The notes beneath the pieces are model-generated. The model had not been told where the DNA came from. It did no database searches and worked only from the letters and a program-made list of their open reading frames with translations. A program made the translations under genes and the position numbers. A DNA stretch of 64,000 bases from Aulostomus chinensis (taxonomy: Eukaryota; Chordata; Actinopteri; Syngnathiformes; Aulostomidae), in NCBI GenBank assembly GCA_037954235.1, contig JBBMOA010000001.1:14089980-14153979 (forward strand). Reading direction: 5' to 3'. How positions within the stretch are numbered: the stretch's first letter is position 1; the number at the start of each line of letters is the position of its first letter. Positions 9,445-19,724 of the stretch are shown one piece after another.

Positions 9445-11851
9445 ATTGCTAATGAACTCAAAATGATGCTAACAGTAATGTAGTGATAGTTGCTAATAAA
9501 CTAAGTGATGCTGACAGTAATGTAGTAAGAGTTGCTTCGAACCTCAAAGTAATGCGACAGTGATTTCAGAAGAATTGCTAATGATCTCAAAATGATGCGA
9601 CAGTGATGTCGTAAGAATTACTAATAAACTCAAAACGATGCAAACAGTAATGTAGTGATAGTTGCTAATAAACTCAGTGATGCTTACAGTCATGTAGTAA
9701 GAGTTGCTACGAACCTCAAAATAATGCAAGAATAATGTAGTAAGAGTTGCTAAAAACCACAAAATAATGCGACTGTGATGTCGGAAGAATTGCTCATGAT
9801 CTCAAAATGATGCGACGGTAATCTAGTAAGAGCTGCTAATAAATTCAAAATGATGCTAACAGTAATGTAGTGAAAGTTTCGAATAACCTCAAAGTGATGC
9901 TGACAGTCATGTGGTAAGAGTTGCTACGAACCTCAAAATAATGCAAGAATAATGTAGTAAGAGTTGCTAAAAACCACAAAATAATGCGACTGTGATGTCG
10001 GAAGAATTGCTCATGATCTCAAAATGATGCGACGGTAATCTAGTAAGAGCTGCTAATAAATTCAAAATGATGCTAACAGTAATGTAGTGAAAGTTTCGAA
10101 TAACCTCAAAGTGATGCTGACAGTCATGTGGTTAGAGTTTCGAGTAACCTAAAAATGATGCGGACAGTAATGTATTAAGAGTTGCTAATAACCTCAAAAT
10201 AATGCGACAGTGATTTCAGAAAAATTTCTAATGAACTCAAAATGATGCTAACAGTAACGTAGTGATAGTTGCTAATAAACTCAGTGATACTTACAATAAT
10301 GTAGTAAGAGTTTCAAACTCCCTCAAAATGATGCTGACAGTCATGTAGTAAGAGTTGCTACTAAACTCAAAATAATGCGACAGTGATGTCGGAAGAGTTG
10401 CTAATGAACTCAAAATGATGCTACAGTGATGTAGTAAGAGATGCTAAAAAACTAAAAATGATACTGACGGTAATGTAGGAAGAGTTGAAACTAACGTTAA
10501 AATTATGCTACACTGTTGTCATAAGAATTGCTAATACACTCAAAATGATGCTTACAGTAATGTAGTAAGTGTTTCGAACTACCTCAAAGTGATGCTGACA
10601 GTCATGTAGTCAGAGTTGCTACGAACCTCAAAATAATGCGACAGTGATGTTGGAAGAATTGCTAATGGTCTCAAAATGATGCGACAGTGATGTAGCAAGA
10701 ATTGCTAATGAACTCAAAATGATGCTAACTGTAATGGAATGAAAGTTTCGAATGGCCTCAAAGTGATGCTGACAGTCATATAGTAAGAGTTGCTACAAAA
10801 CTCAAAATAATGCGACAGCGATGTCGGAAGAATTGCTAATAAACTCAAAATGATGCTGACGGAAATCTAGTAAGAGCTGCTAATGATCTCAAACTGATGC
10901 TACAGTGATGTTGTAAGAATTGCTAATGATATCAAAATGATGTGACGGTCATGTAGTAAGAATTGCTAATGAACTCAAAATAATGCCAACAGTAATGTAG
11001 CGATAGTTGCTAATAAACTCAGTGATGCTTACAGTAATGTCGTAAGTGTTTCGAACTACCTCAAAGTGATGCTGACAGTCATGTAGTAAGAGTTGCTACG
11101 AACCTCAAAATAATGCGACAGTGATGTCGGAAGAACTGCTAAGGAACTCAAAATGATGCTAACTGTAATGTCGTGAAAGTTTCGAATAACCTCAAAGTGA
11201 TGCTGACAGTCATGCAGTAAGAGTTGCTACGAACCTCAAAATAATGCGACAGTGATGTCAGAAGAATTGCTAATGATCTCAAAATGATGCGACAGTGATG
11301 TAGTGAAAGTTTCGAATAACCTCAAAGTGATGCTGACAGTCACCTGGTTAGAGTTGCGAGTAACCTAAAAATGATGCTGAGAGTAATGTAGTAAGAGTTG
11401 CTAATAACCTCAAAATAATGCTACAGTGATGTCGGAAGAATTGTTAATGAACTCAAAGTGATGCTGACAGTCATGTAGTGATAGTTGCTAATAAACTCAG
11501 TTATGCTTACAGTAACGTAGTAAGTGTTTTGAACAACCTCAAAGTGAAGCTGACAGTCATGTAGTAAGAGTTGCTACTAACCTCAAAATTATACTACGGT
11601 GATGTCGTAAGAATTGCTAATGATCTCAAAATGATGCTACAGTGATGCCGGAAGAATTGCTAATGAATTCAAGAATGATGCTGACAGTAATGTAGTGATA
11701 GTTGCTAATAAACTCAAAGTGATGCTGACAGTAATTTATGAAGAGTTGCTAAAAACCTTAAAATAATGACACAGTAATGTAGTAAGAGTTGCTATGAAAC
11801 TAAAAATAATGCGACAGTGATGTAAGAAGAATTGCTAATGATCTGAGATGA
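9445..11851 (+). repeat. Satellite, higher-order subfamily, forward orientation
   Basis: Same monomer family as 1-1358, in the opposite orientation. The four-monomer order is easy to follow around 10960-11130 and 11400-11580. A ~217 bp segment is repeated at about 9721-9937 and 9938-10135, equal to five monomers. Confidence 0.93.
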
Positions 11852-12188
11852 GAGTCAGGGTTTTCCAAGTTGATCTCCTCCCACGCATGAATTCTCTCTG
11901 GTATCATTCCACTTACTGCGAAGACGAGCCGTGGATGTATTGTCCTGAGCTCAGGGCTTGTCAGATACCATGACCCTCAACTAAATGTGGCAGAAACCCT
12001 GCCCTCTTCATTTAGGGCTGGAAGGTGTAAGAGATACTGGGAGCTCATCGAGGCTACGTCCTCCGCGGTCTCCTCAGGCTGGCCAGCACAAGAGAAGACC
12101 GCCAACTGGCCGGGACAGGCGGTCTCCGTTGTTGTTGTTGCCGCCGTGGTCGGCCTTTCTTTCTTTCTTTCCTTTTTTCACACGATCA

Positions 12189-12352
12189 CAGGGGAGAGCG
12201 CGGACGCAGTCCCCCACTGTCAGAAATTATGCAGTTGAGATTCCCACATTTGGGGAATTCACCAGGGTCAGCACAGCCCCAGTGCAATGGCTGAGCCTCA
12301 CCCGGGGAGAACCACCTTGCTGATCATGGTATCTCCCCTGCCAGGTAAGTAT
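12189..12352 (-). ncRNA. U1 snRNA, array copy 1
   Basis: 164 nt, the usual vertebrate U1 length. On the minus strand it begins ATACTTACCTGGCAGGGGAG, whose first bases pair with 5' splice sites. Stem-loop II keeps the ATTGCAC core bound by U1A. The Sm site reads AATTTCTGA, near the vertebrate AATTTSTGG form. The 3' end is CGCTCTCCCCTG. Stem-loop I reads GATCAGCAAGG where GATCACGAAGG-type sequence is usual, a two-base swap in the U1-70K loop. Just downstream, GTGTGAAAAAAGGAAAGAAAG resembles the snRNA 3' box. All array copies share these traits. Confidence 0.96.
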
Positions 12353-12895
12353 GACTCGCTGAGCTTAGGAACAGACATCAGCTCCAGCGACACAGCCTTC
12401 TGACTGACAGGCAGGGAGGCCGACACAGCGCCTGATCTTTCCTACCTTGTGCCAATCTGCCGCGTGCGCAGCCCCCTTTGTTTCTCACAACGATGCCGGA
12501 TGTCGGATATCCCAAGCCCGGGAAGCTCAGGCACATTGAAGGTTCAGGTCTTTCAGAGTGCATTCCAAAGCCTTTTGGGAAAGGCTCAGAGAGCAGTGCC
12601 GTCAGCGGACCTCCATCCTTATCTGGAGTGCAAACGGAGCCACAACTTGACGCCCAGCGGCAGCGCGGGCGGAAATCCAGCCCCGGCCTCATGTGCAGCA
12701 CTCGAGAGTTGGCCTGAAGAGCACGGGATTTGCTCCTGACAAAAGGGGAGGGGCCCGCACTGTTCCTGGAAGGCCATTGCGGCCGCAGGCTGAGGAAAAG
12801 CTGCAGTGCAGGAGGAGAACCCTGGTCCGGCTTTGGGTGGAGCAGGTGAGCGAGTGCCTGGCGGAGGCTTGTTTTATTTCCGACGAGAAATGCGG

Positions 12896-13085
12896 GGCAT
12901 TGCACCACTCCTGGAAACACTGCAATACCAGGTTGATGCGTGGAAAGGACGGAGCAAGCTCCCGTTCCATCTCCCTCTTCCAAAAAGCAATTTAATATAT
13001 GGTTCCCGGATAGGGAACGTACCAGATATTAATCTGATAAGAACAGATACTACACTTGATCTTAGCCAAAAGGCCGAGAAGCGAT
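12896..13085 (-). ncRNA. U2 snRNA, array copy 1
   Basis: About 190 nt; the 3' end is set by alignment to vertebrate U2 and may shift a few bases. It starts ATCGCTTCTCGGCCTTTTGG. The branch-point pairing region GTGTAGTATCTGTTC is intact. Stem IIa reads ATCAGATTAATATCTGG. Stem IIb is GTTCCC/GGGAAC. The expected Sm site reads GCTTTTTGG instead of GATTTTTGG, in this copy and in copies 2, 4 and 5. The stem IV loop keeps CTGGTATTGCAG. Confidence 0.95.
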
Positions 13086-13671
13086 GCCTGTCAGCCACCC
13101 GACGTGAGAGCCAGCACCCCCGGTACAGCCAATCCCGGCCGCGGCTGTGGGCAGGAACTGCAACATTTTGGGTGGCGACACAAAATGCAGTGCCATAAAC
13201 ACTACATCTGGCACACTGGTTGTCCCCACTGCTATCCAAAGCAAAGGCAATCGGTGCCTTCACCCTGCTATGCTAGTGGGGCGACTCAAAGTAAAACAAA
13301 GCGGTGTTCAAAGCCACAAGCCAGCGACTCATCCTGGAGTCGGGGTTTTCCAAGTTGATCTCCTCCCACGCATGAATTCTCTGGTATCATTCCACTTACT
13401 GCGAAGACGAGCCGTGGATGTATTGTCCTGAGCTCAGGGCTTGTCAGATACCATGACCCTCAACTAAATGTGGCAGAAACCCTGCCCTCTTCATTTAGGG
13501 CTGGAAGGTGTGAGAGATACTGGGAGCTCATCGAGGCTACGTCCTCCGCGGTCTCCTCAGGCTGGCCAGCACAAGAGAAGACCGCCAACTGGCCGGGACA
13601 GGCGGTCTCCGTTGTTGTTGTTGCCGCCGTGGTCGGCCTTTCTTTCTTTCTTTCCTTTTTTCACACGATCA

Positions 13672-13835
13672 CAGGGGAGAGCGCGGACGCAGTCCCCCAC
13701 TGTCAGAAATTATGCAGTTGAGATTCCCACATTTGGGGAATTCACCAGGGTCAGCACAGCCCCAGTGCAATGGCTGAGCCTCACCCGGGGAGAACCACCT
13801 TGCTGATCATGGTATCTCCCCTGCCAGGTAAGTAT
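13672..13835 (-). ncRNA. U1 snRNA, array copy 2
   Basis: Identical by eye to copy 1 across all 164 nt: splice-site-pairing 5' end, U1A loop, Sm site and terminal stem. The U2-to-U1 spacer is as in unit 1, apart from a TCTC/TC difference near 11892 versus 13380. Confidence 0.96.
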
Positions 13836-14378
13836 GACTCGCTGAGCTTAGGAACAGACATCAGCTCCAGCGACACAGCCTTCTGACTGACAGGCAGGGA
13901 GGCCGACACAGCGCCTGATCTTTCCTACCTTGTGCCAATCTGCCGCGTGCGCAGCCCCCTTTGTTTCTCACAACGATGCCGGATGTCGGATATCCCAAGC
14001 CTGGGAAGCTCAGGCACATTGAAGGTTCAGGTCTTTCAGAGTGCATTCCAAAGCCTTTTGGGAAAGGCTCCGAGAGCAGTGCCGTCAGCGGACCTCCATC
14101 CTTATCTGGAGTGCAAACGGAGCCACAACTTGACGCCCAGTGGCAGCGCGGGCGGAAATCCAGCCCCGGCCTCATGTGCAGCACTCGAGAGTTGGCCTAA
14201 AGAGCACGGGATTTGCTCCTGACAAAAGGGGAGGGGCCCGCACTGTTCCTGGAAGGCCATTGCGGCCGCAGGCTGAGGAAAAGCTGCAGTGCAGGAGGAG
14301 AACCCTGGTCCGGCTTTGGGTGGAGCAGGTGAGCGAGTGCCTGGCGGAGGCTTGTTTTATTTCCGACGAGAAATGCGG

Positions 14379-14568
14379 GGCATTGCACCACTCCTGGAAA
14401 CACTGCAATACCAGGTTGATGCGTGGAAAGGACGGAGCAAGCTCCCGTTCCATCTCCCTGTTCCAAAAAGCAATTTAATATATGGTTCCCGGATAGGGAA
14501 CGTACCAGATATTAATCTGATAAGAACAGATACTACACTTGATCTTAGCCAAAAGGCCGAGAAGCGAT
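14379..14568 (-). ncRNA. U2 snRNA, array copy 2
   Basis: As copy 1 but with GGAACAGGGAG (copy 1 has GGAAGAGGGAG) just after the Sm region; the form here matches the common vertebrate sequence. Stem IIa has the same ATCAGATTAATATCTGG variant as copy 1. Confidence 0.95.
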
Positions 14569-15154
14569 GCCTGTCAGCCACCCGACGTGAGAGCCAGCAC
14601 CCCCGGTACAGCCAATCCCGGCCGCGGCTGTGGGCAGGAACTGCAACATTTTGGGTGGCGACACAAAATGCAGTGCCATAAACACTACATCTGGCACACT
14701 GGTTGTCCCCACTGCTATCCAAAGCAAAGGCAATCGGTGCCTTCACCCTGCTATGCTAGTGGGGCGACTCAAAGTAAAACAAAGCGGTGTTCAAAGCCAC
14801 AAGCCAGCGACTCATCCTGGAGTCGGGGTTTTCCAAGTTGATCTCCTCCCACGCATGAATTCTCTGGTATCATTCCACTTACTGCGAAGACGAGCCGTGG
14901 ATGTATTGTCCTGAGCTCAGGGCTTGTCAGATACCATGACCCTCAACTAAATGTGGCAGAAACCCTGCCCTCTTCATTTAGGGCTGGAAGGTGTGAGAGA
15001 TACTGGGAGCTCATCGAGGCTACGTCCTCCGCGGTCTCCTCAGGCTGGCCAGCACAAGAGGAGACCGCCAACTGGCTGGGACAGGCGGTCACCGTTGTTG
15101 TTGTTGCCGCCGTGGTCGGCCTTTCTTTCTTTCTTTCCTTTTTTCACACGATCA

Positions 15155-15318
15155 CAGGGGAGAGCGCGGACGCAGTCCCCCACTGTCAGAAATTATGCAG
15201 TTGAGATTCCCACATTTGGGGAATTCACCAGGGTCAGCACAGCCCCGGTGCAATGGCTGAGCCTCACCCGGGGAGAACCACCTTGCTGATCATGGTATCT
15301 CCCCTGCCAGGTAAGTAT
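15155..15318 (-). ncRNA. U1 snRNA, array copy 3
   Basis: 164 nt. It differs from copies 1 and 2 by one base in stem-loop II (15247, TTGCACC instead of TTGCACT on the RNA strand), next to but outside the U1A core. Other functional regions are intact. Confidence 0.96.
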
Positions 15319-15861
15319 GACTCGCTGAGCTTAGGAACAGACATCAGCTCCAGCGACACAGCCTTCTGACTGACAGGCAGGGAGGCCGACACAGCGCCTG
15401 ATCTTTCCTACCTTGTGCCAATCTGCCGCGTGCGCAGCCCCCTTTGTTTCTCACAACGATGCCGGATGTCGGATATCCCAAGCCCGGGAAGCTCAGGCAC
15501 ATTGAAGGTTCAGGTCTTTCAGAGTGCATTCCAAAGCCTTTTGGGAAAGGCTCCGAGAGCAGTGCCGTCAGCGGACCTCCATCCTTATCTGGAGTGCAAA
15601 CGGAGCCACAACTTGACGCCCAGCGGCAGCGCGGGCGGAAATCCAGCCCCGGCCTCATGTGCAGCACTCGAGAGTTGGCCTGAAGAGCACGGGATTTGCT
15701 CCTGACAAAAGGGGAGGGGCCCGCACTGTTCCTGGAAGGCCATTGCGGCCGCAGGCTGAGGAAAAGCTGCAGTGCAGGAGGAGAACCCTGGTCCGGCTTT
15801 GGGTGGAGCAGGTGAGCGAGTGCCTGGCGGAGGCTTGTTTTATTTCCGACGAGAAATGCGG

Positions 15862-16051
15862 GGCATTGCACCACTCCTGGAAACACTGCAATACCAGGTT
15901 GATGCGTGGAAAGGACGGAGCAAGCTCCCGTTCCATCTCCCTGTTCCAGAAAGCAATGTAATATATGGTTCCCGGATAGGGAACGTACCAGATATTAAAC
16001 TGATAAGAACAGATACTACACTTGATCTTAGCCAAAAGGCCGAGAAGCGAT
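15862..16051 (-). ncRNA. U2 snRNA, array copy 3, altered Sm site
   Basis: Stem IIa has the standard ATCAGTTTAATATCTGG form. The Sm region reads ATTGCTTTCTGGAAC: the U run is broken by a C, on top of the A-to-C change shared by the array. Since Sm-ring assembly depends on this U run, this copy may be poorly assembled. It also has TATTACATTG where copies 1, 2 and 5 have TATTAAATTG. The branch-point pairing region is intact. Confidence 0.93.
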
Positions 16052-16637
16052 GCCTGTCAGCCACCCGACGTGAGAGCCAGCACCCCCGGTACAGCCAATC
16101 CTGGCCGCGGCTGTGGGCAGGAACTGCAACATTTTGGGTGGCGACACAAAATGCAGTGCCATAAACACTACATCTGGCGCACTGGTTGTCCCCACTGCTA
16201 TCCAAAGCAAAGGCAATCGGTGCCTTCACCCTGCTATGCTAGTGGGGCGACTCAAAGTAAAACAAAGCGGTGTTCAAAGCCACAAGCCAGCGACTCATCC
16301 TGGAGTCGGGGTTTTCCAAGTTGATCTCCTCCCACGCATGAATTCTCTGGTATCATTCCACTTACTGCGAAGACGAGCCGTGGATGTATTGTCCTGAGCC
16401 CAGGGCTTGTCAGATACCATGACCCTCAACTAAATGTGGCAGAAACCCTGCCCTCTTCATTTAGGGCTGGAAGGTGTGAGAGATACTGGGAGCTCATCGA
16501 GGCTACGTCCTCCGCGGTCTCCTCAGGCTGGCCAGCACAAGAGGAGACCGCCAACTGGCCGGGACAGGCGGTCACCAGTGTTGTTGTTGCCGCCGTGGTC
16601 GGCCTTTCTTTCTTTCCTTCCTTTTTTCACACGATCA

Positions 16638-16801
16638 CAGGGGAGAGCGCGGACGCAGTCCCCCACTGTCAGAAATTATGCAGTTGAGATTCCCACATTT
16701 GGGGAATTCACCAGGGTCAGCACAGCCCCAGTGCAATGGCTGAGCCTCACCCGGGGAGAACCACCTTGCTGATCATGGTATCTCCCCTGCCAGGTAAGTA
16801 T
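16638..16801 (-). ncRNA. U1 snRNA, array copy 4
   Basis: Same 164 nt as copies 1 and 2. Its upstream flank (16802-16840) carries three substitutions shared only with copy 5 (ACTTGCTGAG, CATGAGCTCC, AGGGACAC), marking copies 4 and 5 as sister units. The (CTTT) tract of this unit has a CTTCC interruption. Confidence 0.96.
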
Positions 16802-17344
16802 GACTTGCTGAGCTTAGGAACAGACATGAGCTCCAGGGACACAGCCTTCTGACTGACAGGCAGGGAGGCCGACACAGCGCCTGATCTTTCCTACCTTGTG
16901 CCAATCTGCCGCGTGCGCAGCCCCCTTTGTTTCTCACAACGATGCCGGATGTCGGATATCCCAAGCCCGGGACGCTCAGGCACATTGAAGGTTCAGGTCT
17001 TTCAGAGTGCATTCCAAAGCCTTTTGGGAAAGGCTCCGAGAGCAGTGCCGTCAGCGGACCTCCATCCTTATCTGGAGTGCAAACGGAGCCACAACTTGAC
17101 GCCCAGCGGCAGCGCGGGCGGAAATCCAGCCCCGGCCTCATGTGCAGCACTCGAGAGTTGGCCTGAAGAGCACGGGATTTGCTCCTGACAAAAGGGGAGA
17201 GGCCCGCACTGTTCCTGGAAGGCCATTGCGGCCGCAGGCTGAGGAAAAGCTGCAGTGCAGGAGGAGAACCCTGGTCCGGCTTTGGGTGGAGCAGGTGAGC
17301 GAGTGCCTGGTGGAGGCTTGTTTTATTTCCGACGAGAAATGCGG

Positions 17345-17534
17345 GGCATTGCACCACTCCCGGAAACACTGCAATACCAGGTTGATGCGTGGAAAGGACG
17401 GAGCAAGCTCCCGTCCCATCTCCCTGTTCCAAAAAGCAATGTAATATATGGTTCCCGGATAGGGAACGTACCAGATATTATACTGATAAGAACAGATACT
17501 ACACTTGATCTTAGCCAAAAGGCCGAGAAGCGAT
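17345..17534 (-). ncRNA. U2 snRNA, array copy 4
   Basis: Stem IIa reads ATCAGTATAATATCTGG, a third variant of this loop in the array. Further private changes are GGGACGGGAG before the GCTTGCTCC stretch and TTTCCGGGAG near the 3' end. The Sm region is GCTTTTTGG and the branch-point pairing region is intact. Confidence 0.94.
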
Positions 17535-18120
17535 GCCTGTCAGCCACCCGACGTGAGAGCCAGCACCCCCGGTACAGCCAATCCCGGCCGCGGCTGTGGG
17601 CAGGAACTGCAACATTTTGGGTGGCGACACAAAATGCAGTGCCATAAACACTACATCTGGCACACTGGTTGTCCCCACTGCTATCCAAAGCAAAGGCAAT
17701 CGGTGCCTTCACCCTGCTATGCTAGTGGGGCGACTCAAAGTAAAACAAAGCGGTGTTCAAAGCCACAAGCCAGCGACTCATCCTGGAGTCGGGGTTTTCC
17801 AAGTTGATCTCCTCCCACGCATGAATTCTCTGGTATCATTCCACTTACTGCGAAGACGAGCCGTGGATGTATTGTCCTGAGCTCAGGGCTTGTCAGATCC
17901 CATGACCCTCAACTAAATGTGGCAGAAACCCTGCCCTCTTCATTTAGGGCTGGAAGGTGTGAGAGATACTGGGAGCTCATCGAGGCTACGTCCTCCGCGG
18001 TCTCCTCAGGCTGGCCAGCACAAGAGGAGACCGCCAACTGGCCGGGACAGGCGGTCACCGTTGTTGTTGTTGCCGCCGTGGTCGGCCTTTCTTTCTTTCT
18101 TTCCTTTTTTCACACGATCA

Positions 18121-18284
18121 CAGGGGAGAGCGCGGACGCAGTCCCCCACTGTCAGAAATTATGCAGTTGAGATTCCCACATTTGGGGAATTCACCAGGGT
18201 CAGCACAGCCCCAGTGCAATGGCTGAGCCTCACCCGGGGAGAACCACCTTGCTGATCATGGTATCTCCCCTGCCAGGTAAGTAT
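18121..18284 (-). ncRNA. U1 snRNA, array copy 5
   Basis: Same as copies 1, 2 and 4 over 164 nt. It shares the upstream flank changes of copy 4. Its own U1-U2 spacer has the 7-bp deletion at about 18431. Confidence 0.96.
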
Positions 18285-18820
18285 GACTTGCTGAGCTTAG
18301 GAACAGACATGAGCTCCAGGGACACAGCCTTCTGACTGACAGGCAGGGAGGCCGACACAGCGCCTGATCTTTCCTACCTTGTGCCAATCTGCCGCGTGCG
18401 CAGCCCCCTTTGTTTCTCACAACGATGCCGGATATCCCAAGCCCGGGAAGCTCAGGCACATTGAAGGTTCAGGTCTTTCAGAGTGCATTCCAAAGCCTTT
18501 TGGGAAAGGCTCCGAGAGCAGTGCCGTCAGCGGACCTCCATCCTTATCTGGAGTGCAAACGGAGCCACAACTTGACGCCCAGCGGCAGCGCGGGCGGAAA
18601 TCCAGCCCCGGCCTCATGTGCAGCACTCGAGAGTTGGCCTGAAGAGCACGGGATTTGCTCCTGACAAAAGGGGAGAGGCCCGCACTGTTCCTGGAAGGCC
18701 ATTGCGGCCGCAGGCTGAGGAAAAGCTGCAGTGCAGGAGGAGAACCCTGGTCCGGCTTTGGGTGGAGCAGGTGAGCGAGTGCCTGGCGGAGGCTTGTTTT
18801 ATTACCGACGAGAAATGCGG

Positions 18821-19010
18821 GGCATTGCACCACTCCTGGAAACACTGCAATACCAGGTTGATGCGTGGAAAGGACGGAGCAAGCTCCCGTTCCATCTCCC
18901 TCTTCCAAAAAGCAATTTAATATATGGTTCCCGGATAGGGAACGTACCAGATATTAAACTGATAAGAACAGATACTACACTTGATCTTAGCCAAAAGGCC
19001 GAGAAGCGAT
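18821..19010 (-). ncRNA. U2 snRNA, array copy 5
   Basis: Stem IIa is the standard ATCAGTTTAATATCTGG. It has the GGAAGAGGGAG form of copy 1, so copy 5 mixes features of copies 1 and 3, as expected from gene conversion in an array. The Sm region is GCTTTTTGG. Confidence 0.95.
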
Positions 19011-19596
19011 GCCTGTCAGCCACCCGACGTGAGAGCCAGCACCCCCGGTACAGCCAATCCCGGCCGCGGCTGTGGGCAGGAACTGCAACATTTTGGGTGG
19101 CGACACAAAATGCAGTGCCATAAACACTACATCTGGCACACTGGTTGTCCCCACTGCTATCCAAAGCAAAGGCAATCGGTGCCTTCACCCTGCTATGCTA
19201 GTGGGGCGACTCAAAGTAAAACAAAGCGGTGTTCAAAGCCACAAGCCAGCGACTCATCCTGGAGTCGGGGTTTTCCAAGTTGATCTCCTCCCACGCATGA
19301 ATTCTCTGGTATCATTCCACTTACTGCGAAGACGAGCCGTGGATGTATTGTCCTGAGCTCAGGGCTTGTCAGATACCATGACCCTCAACTAAATGTGGCA
19401 GAAACCCTGCCCTCTTCATTTAGGGCTGGAAGGTGTGAGAGATACTGGGAGCTCATCGAGGCTACGTCCTCCGCGGTCTCCTCAGGCTGGCCAGCACAAG
19501 AGGAGACCGCCAACTGGCCGGGACAGGCGGTCACCGTTGTTGTTGTTGCCGCCGTGGTCGGCCTTTCTTTCTTTCTTTCCTTTTTTCACACGATCA

Positions 19597-19637
19597 CAGG
19601 GGAGAGCGCGGACGCAGTCCCCCACTGTCAGAAATTA
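19597..19637 (-). pseudogene. U1 snRNA 3' fragment at array end
   Basis: Only the last 41 nt of U1 (Sm site and terminal stem) remain. At 19638 the sequence jumps to ATTATCCCAAGCCCGGGAAG, which belongs to the U1-U2 spacer (compare 12507). The 5' half of U1, its promoter and part of the spacer are deleted, so this copy cannot make U1. Confidence 0.93.
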
Positions 19638-19724
19638 ATTATCCCAAGCCCGGGAAGCTCGACCGATGCCGTTTTCAAGGCTCACCTTGTCGCTCGGTGA
19701 ACCAGCGTGGCCTCGAGCCGCATT
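19638..19724. other. Array-to-satellite junction sequence
   Basis: About 22 bp of unit spacer, then roughly 64 bp (19661-19724) found neither in the unit nor in the satellite, GC-rich and not recognised. Satellite resumes at about 19725. Confidence 0.8.

Larger units (their letters stand above)
11852..19637 (-). repeat. U1-U2 snRNA tandem array, 1483-bp unit
   Basis: Five complete units and one truncated unit. The landmark ATGTGGCAGAAACCCTG occurs at 11985, 13468, 14951, 16434, 17917 and 19393, so spacing is 1483 bp four times and then 1476 bp (a 7-bp deletion at about 18431). Each unit carries one U1 and one U2 gene, both on the minus strand. The U2-to-U1 spacer is about 586 bp and the U1-to-U2 spacer about 543 bp. 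A (CTTT) tract lies just beyond the U1 3' end, overlapping the expected 3' box. Units differ by only about 1-2%, so the array is being homogenised. I found no clear octamer (ATTTGCAT) and did not identify the PSE with confidence. Long shared open frames across the spacers are shadows. Confidence 0.97.

Noticed and set aside
11852..11984. A third snRNA (U5 or other) or 5S rRNA gene in the array unit
   Set aside because: I looked for U4, U5, U6 and 5S signature words on both strands of the spacer and found none.
12378..12983. Long minus-strand open frame (201 codons), repeated with variations in every array unit
   Set aside because: It overlaps the U2 3' end and the U1 upstream spacer, changes length between units, and has no recognised domain. 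It is open only because the GC-rich spacer has few stops.
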